Shown here piece after piece: positions 61,441-64,000 of a DNA stretch of 64,000 bases. Source of the DNA: Armatimonadota bacterium. GTDB taxonomy: Bacteria > Armatimonadota > Chthonomonadetes > Chthonomonadales > Chthonomonadaceae. Where the stretch lies: NCBI GenBank assembly GCA_028871815.1, contig JAGWMJ010000005.1, positions 124,001 through 188,000 of the forward strand, in the 5' to 3' direction. The position numbers and the translations under genes are program-made. The notes under the pieces were generated by a model. The model saw only the letters and a program-made list of their open reading frames with translations, was not told the origin of the DNA and ran no database searches. Every line of letters begins with the position of its first letter. Position 1 is the first letter of the stretch.

Positions 61441-63963
61441 TTGCGATCTGTTGCGCGTACCAACCTTGTGGCGCTTGCAGCCCTTGCGGCCATCGCTGCC
61501 GGCTTGCCGGCTGCTGGCCAGGCCGGCCAGCCGGTTGCCCCTGCGCCGGAACAACGGCCGCCGTCTAGCCCGGGGACAACGCCGGGCGAAATACCATCGC
61601 TGCGTGGACCCTCTCCCGCCGCGGCGCCTCCCCCTCCGGCCGGCATCGATATCTATGCCGACGCGCTGGACGAAGGCGACGTTGCCTCCGGATTCTTCAT
61701 GGCCCACGGCCATGTCAAGATCAGCTATGGCGATACCGTTGTAACTGCAGACCGTGTGCAGGGGAATGATCACGAGATCATCCTCAGCGGTTCGGCCAAG
61801 CTGGTGACCGATGGCGTCACCTCGTATGCAACGGCGGTGCATATCTATCCGCGCGAGCAGGCATTCCGCGTCGACCAGCCGCGAGCAACGTTTCAGCCGA
61901 GCTTTCTGCAGAACCGCATCACGTCTCCGCTGTTCGTAAATGGCGGTGCATTTGAGGCAAATACCAGCGGCTATGCGCTGGCGAGCGGCTTTGCGGCAAC
62001 CACCTGCATCCTCTCCAAGCCGCACTACGAACTGCTGGTAGGCTCAGCGGAGGTCCTTCCGCACCAGCGCATCATCCTGAGGCACGTTGGAGTAGTGCTG
62101 TTTGGCGCGCACCTTCTGGTCCTGCCCGAAATCGTGATTCCGCTCAACAACCGCGCACGCCGGCTGCGCACCAACTATCTTCCGGAGGTGGGCGAGAATC
62201 TCCAGGAGGGCTACTTCGCGCGGTTTCCGTACACGTTTGCCGAGGGCAATGGCGCCGCCACTTTTACCCGGTTCGACGTTACGCAGAAGCGGGGCGAAGG
62301 CTACCGCATTGAGCAGGACTATCTGGCCGGCAAGCAGCGCAGCGCCTTCGACACCTCACAGTACAGCAGCGGCGCGCAGAGCGCCGGCGCCTACAACGCG
62401 GCTTATGGCTTCAACACATTCGGCGGCCGGTTCGGAGTTCTGGGTTCCGGGGCCGGCCCCGAAAACGGTGGCTTCCTCGCCCTGCAGGGTTATTTTGCCG
62501 ACGGATTCAGCCGTAACTTCTCGGCAACCTACCAGCACCAACAGTCCATCGGTTCCGGCAACCACATCCTCTTCTCCTCCGAGCTCGATCGGAACAGCTA
62601 CGGCGCCAACAGCTTTGGATCAGGAATTGCCGGCGGCGTCACCAGCGACAGCAGCCAACGCAGTCGCTTCGATTTCAGCCACCAGGACGCCGCTCATGGC
62701 GTGCAGGGTGACCTGGGGATCAACCTCTCCAATGCCGACACCGGGGGACTATCGTCCAGCCAGCTCACGGCGGATTATCGCCAATCGTTCGATTTCGGCT
62801 CGTCGGGCACGACACACAACAGCCTGAACTATGAGTTCGATCTCAGCCGGTACCTCACATCGGGCAGCGGCGTTGCGGCACAGAACAGCGCGACGCTCGA
62901 TTCGAGCCTGGAGTTCCAGCACACGGCTCCAGACTACCAGCTGACGCTGTCTGCAAACGACACCACCAACCTCAGCGGCTCCCGTGGACTGGGGTTTGGC
63001 ACGCTGGAGAAGCTGCCGGAGCTGATGGTGAGCGCCGACACGTACAACTTCAAACGTGGGTGGCTTCACCGTATACCGGCTCATCTGGAGTTCGGCATGG
63101 GGCAGTACTCCGAGCCGGCAAACAACACCGTGAACGACCGGCTGGCGATGGGCTTCACCGTGGATGACATGCAGCTGGTAAAAGGCGCCACACAGGTGAC
63201 CTACGGCGGCGGGTTTGAACAGCGGATCTACAGCGACGGCGCGGCGCAGTACCAGGTTCAGCAGGATGCCCACCTGCGCCAGAGGCTGTGGGGCCGATCC
63301 GGTTTCGATCTCAGTTACAACTACCAGCAGCCGGAGGGTGGAACGCCGTTCCTTTTCGATACCTACACGCGCACGCACGACCTTGCACTGGACGCGGGGT
63401 ACATCGATGACCAGCACGTTCAACTGACGCTCCGGACCGGTTACGACTTCCTGGGGACCTCGCAAAGCAACCCGTGGCAGCTGCTCTCTGCGCACGTGAT
63501 GCTTCGCCCCAACAACTCACTGCGCTACGATGCCCTGGCCACCTTCGACCCCAATCGCGGCAGGCTCTTTGGCATTACAAACAGCCTCAAGATTCGGGGC
63601 CGGCACAACACAGCAATCGATCTGTACGCGCAGTACGACCCGACGCAGCATGCCGGACTGCTGAGCCACTTTCCGGAGCTCGACAGCCAGTTCACCATTC
63701 CGTTCTGGCGCAACTGGCGCATCGCGGGCCTGCTGCGCTTTAACGGACAGATCCGCAAATTCGAAAGCCGCAATATCCAGCTGACCCGCGATTGGGACTG
63801 TATGCAGGCCAGCTTCAGTTACACCGAATCGACGTACGGCTTCGGCGTGCAGCGCTCCATCTACTTCATTCTCAAGATTAAGGCGCTGCCGTTTTTCCAC
63901 AGCTTCGACCGCGGACCCAGCGGCCAGTCTTTGGGACCATCCTTCGACGACTTCGGCTTTTGA
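61441..63963 (+). CDS. LptD-like outer-membrane protein
   Basis: This 840-residue precursor resembles LptD/OstA, which inserts lipopolysaccharide into the outer membrane. A signal peptide (about residues 1-29) and a Pro-rich linker (31-66) are followed by an OstA-like domain: ADALDEGDVASGFFMAHGHVKISYGDTVVTADRV near 73-106. From about 215 on are many alternating beta strands typical of a large barrel. The final residue is Phe (DDFGF), as is usual for barrels recognised by BAM. It starts at TTG 61441. The gene marks the organism as diderm. No LptE gene is next to it. Confidence 0.75.
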   Translation: MRSVARTNLVALAALAAIAAGLPAAGQAGQPVAPAPEQRPPSSPGTTPGEIPSLRGPSPAAAPPPPAGIDIYADALDEGDVASGFFMAHGHVKISYGDTVVTADRVQGNDHEIILSGSAKLVTDGVTSYATAVHIYPREQAFRVDQPRATFQPSFLQNRITSPLFVNGGAFEANTSGYALASGFAATTCILSKPHYELLVGSAEVLPHQRIILRHVGVVLFGAHLLVLPEIVIPLNNRARRLRTNYLPEVGENLQEGYFARFPYTFAEGNGAATFTRFDVTQKRGEGYRIEQDYLAGKQRSAFDTSQYSSGAQSAGAYNAAYGFNTFGGRFGVLGSGAGPENGGFLALQGYFADGFSRNFSATYQHQQSIGSGNHILFSSELDRNSYGANSFGSGIAGGVTSDSSQRSRFDFSHQDAAHGVQGDLGINLSNADTGGLSSSQLTADYRQSFDFGSSGTTHNSLNYEFDLSRYLTSGSGVAAQNSATLDSSLEFQHTAPDYQLTLSANDTTNLSGSRGLGFGTLEKLPELMVSADTYNFKRGWLHRIPAHLEFGMGQYSEPANNTVNDRLAMGFTVDDMQLVKGATQVTYGGGFEQRIYSDGAAQYQVQQDAHLRQRLWGRSGFDLSYNYQQPEGGTPFLFDTYTRTHDLALDAGYIDDQHVQLTLRTGYDFLGTSQSNPWQLLSAHVMLRPNNSLRYDALATFDPNRGRLFGITNSLKIRGRHNTAIDLYAQYDPTQHAGLLSHFPELDSQFTIPFWRNWRIAGLLRFNGQIRKFESRNIQLTRDWDCMQASFSYTESTYGFGVQRSIYFILKIKALPFFHSFDRGPSGQSLGPSFDDFGF

Positions 63964-64000
63964 TAGGTAAGGCGCGTCGCAACTTCCGGTGCACACCGAA

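Overview
The window looks like a chromosome segment from a GC-rich (roughly 60%), diderm, peptidoglycan-making bacterium. An Armatimonadota-like lineage fits best, but that is inference. The reasons are an LptD-type outer-membrane protein; a division cluster with DUF881 and small-basic-protein genes but no ftsA; a meso-diaminopimelate type MurE; many Tat-exported glycan-active proteins (DUF4838, GH20-like); and an RHS protein. No tRNA, rRNA, CRISPR array or transposase was recognised.

Layout. 1-270 is the start of dnaE (minus). 366-1541 is an Eis-like acetyltransferase (minus). 1542-2331 is a long gap with a strong promoter, a tiny ORF with an extended Shine-Dalgarno, two hairpins and the mraZ promoter. 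2332-19994 is a near-complete dcw cluster on the plus strand: mraZ, rsmH, ftsL-like, ftsI, murE, murF, mraY, murD, ftsW, murG, a murC-ddl fusion, ftsQ, DUF881, small basic protein, ftsZ. Most junctions overlap by 4-16 bp, and a hairpin splits ftsI from murE. A cysteine desulfurase follows. 21232-24741 is a minus-strand operon (hyuA-like, PII-like, namZ). 24745-31802 holds a polysaccharide deacetylase, penicillin-acylase family protein, MobA-like protein, a large membrane protein and a PaaK-like ligase. 32328-38780 holds a Tat-exported protein, aroA, pgm and prfB with a programmed +1 frameshift. 38825-46783 holds a 5'-nucleotidase C-domain protein, M28 peptidase, zinc-ribbon protein, site-2 protease with CBS domains, glycosidase-like protein, a flavoprotein reductase interrupted by an in-frame stop, and a beta-lactamase-fold protein. 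46780-51709 holds ackA, a two-CxxCH cytochrome and a GH20/GH67N-like protein (all minus).

The most interesting region is 51842-58757, an RHS island. A Tat-type RHS/YD-repeat gene carries a G10 tract just after its best start codon. It is followed by a small unknown gene, a displaced second copy of the last 335 bp of the RHS core with a different C-terminal tip, another small gene, and a third truncated core copy. The three core copies align without indels while the tips differ, which is the layout of RHS polymorphic systems. The two intact tips nevertheless share a 12-cysteine pattern that I do not recognise. Both sides carry copies of a roughly 160-bp repeat whose arms are inverted runs of a 9-bp motif.

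The dcw genes make and cross-link peptidoglycan and build the septum, and NamZ would turn over the same polymer. The accessory genes point to a polysaccharide-degrading life style. The sequence ends just after the lptD-like gene.
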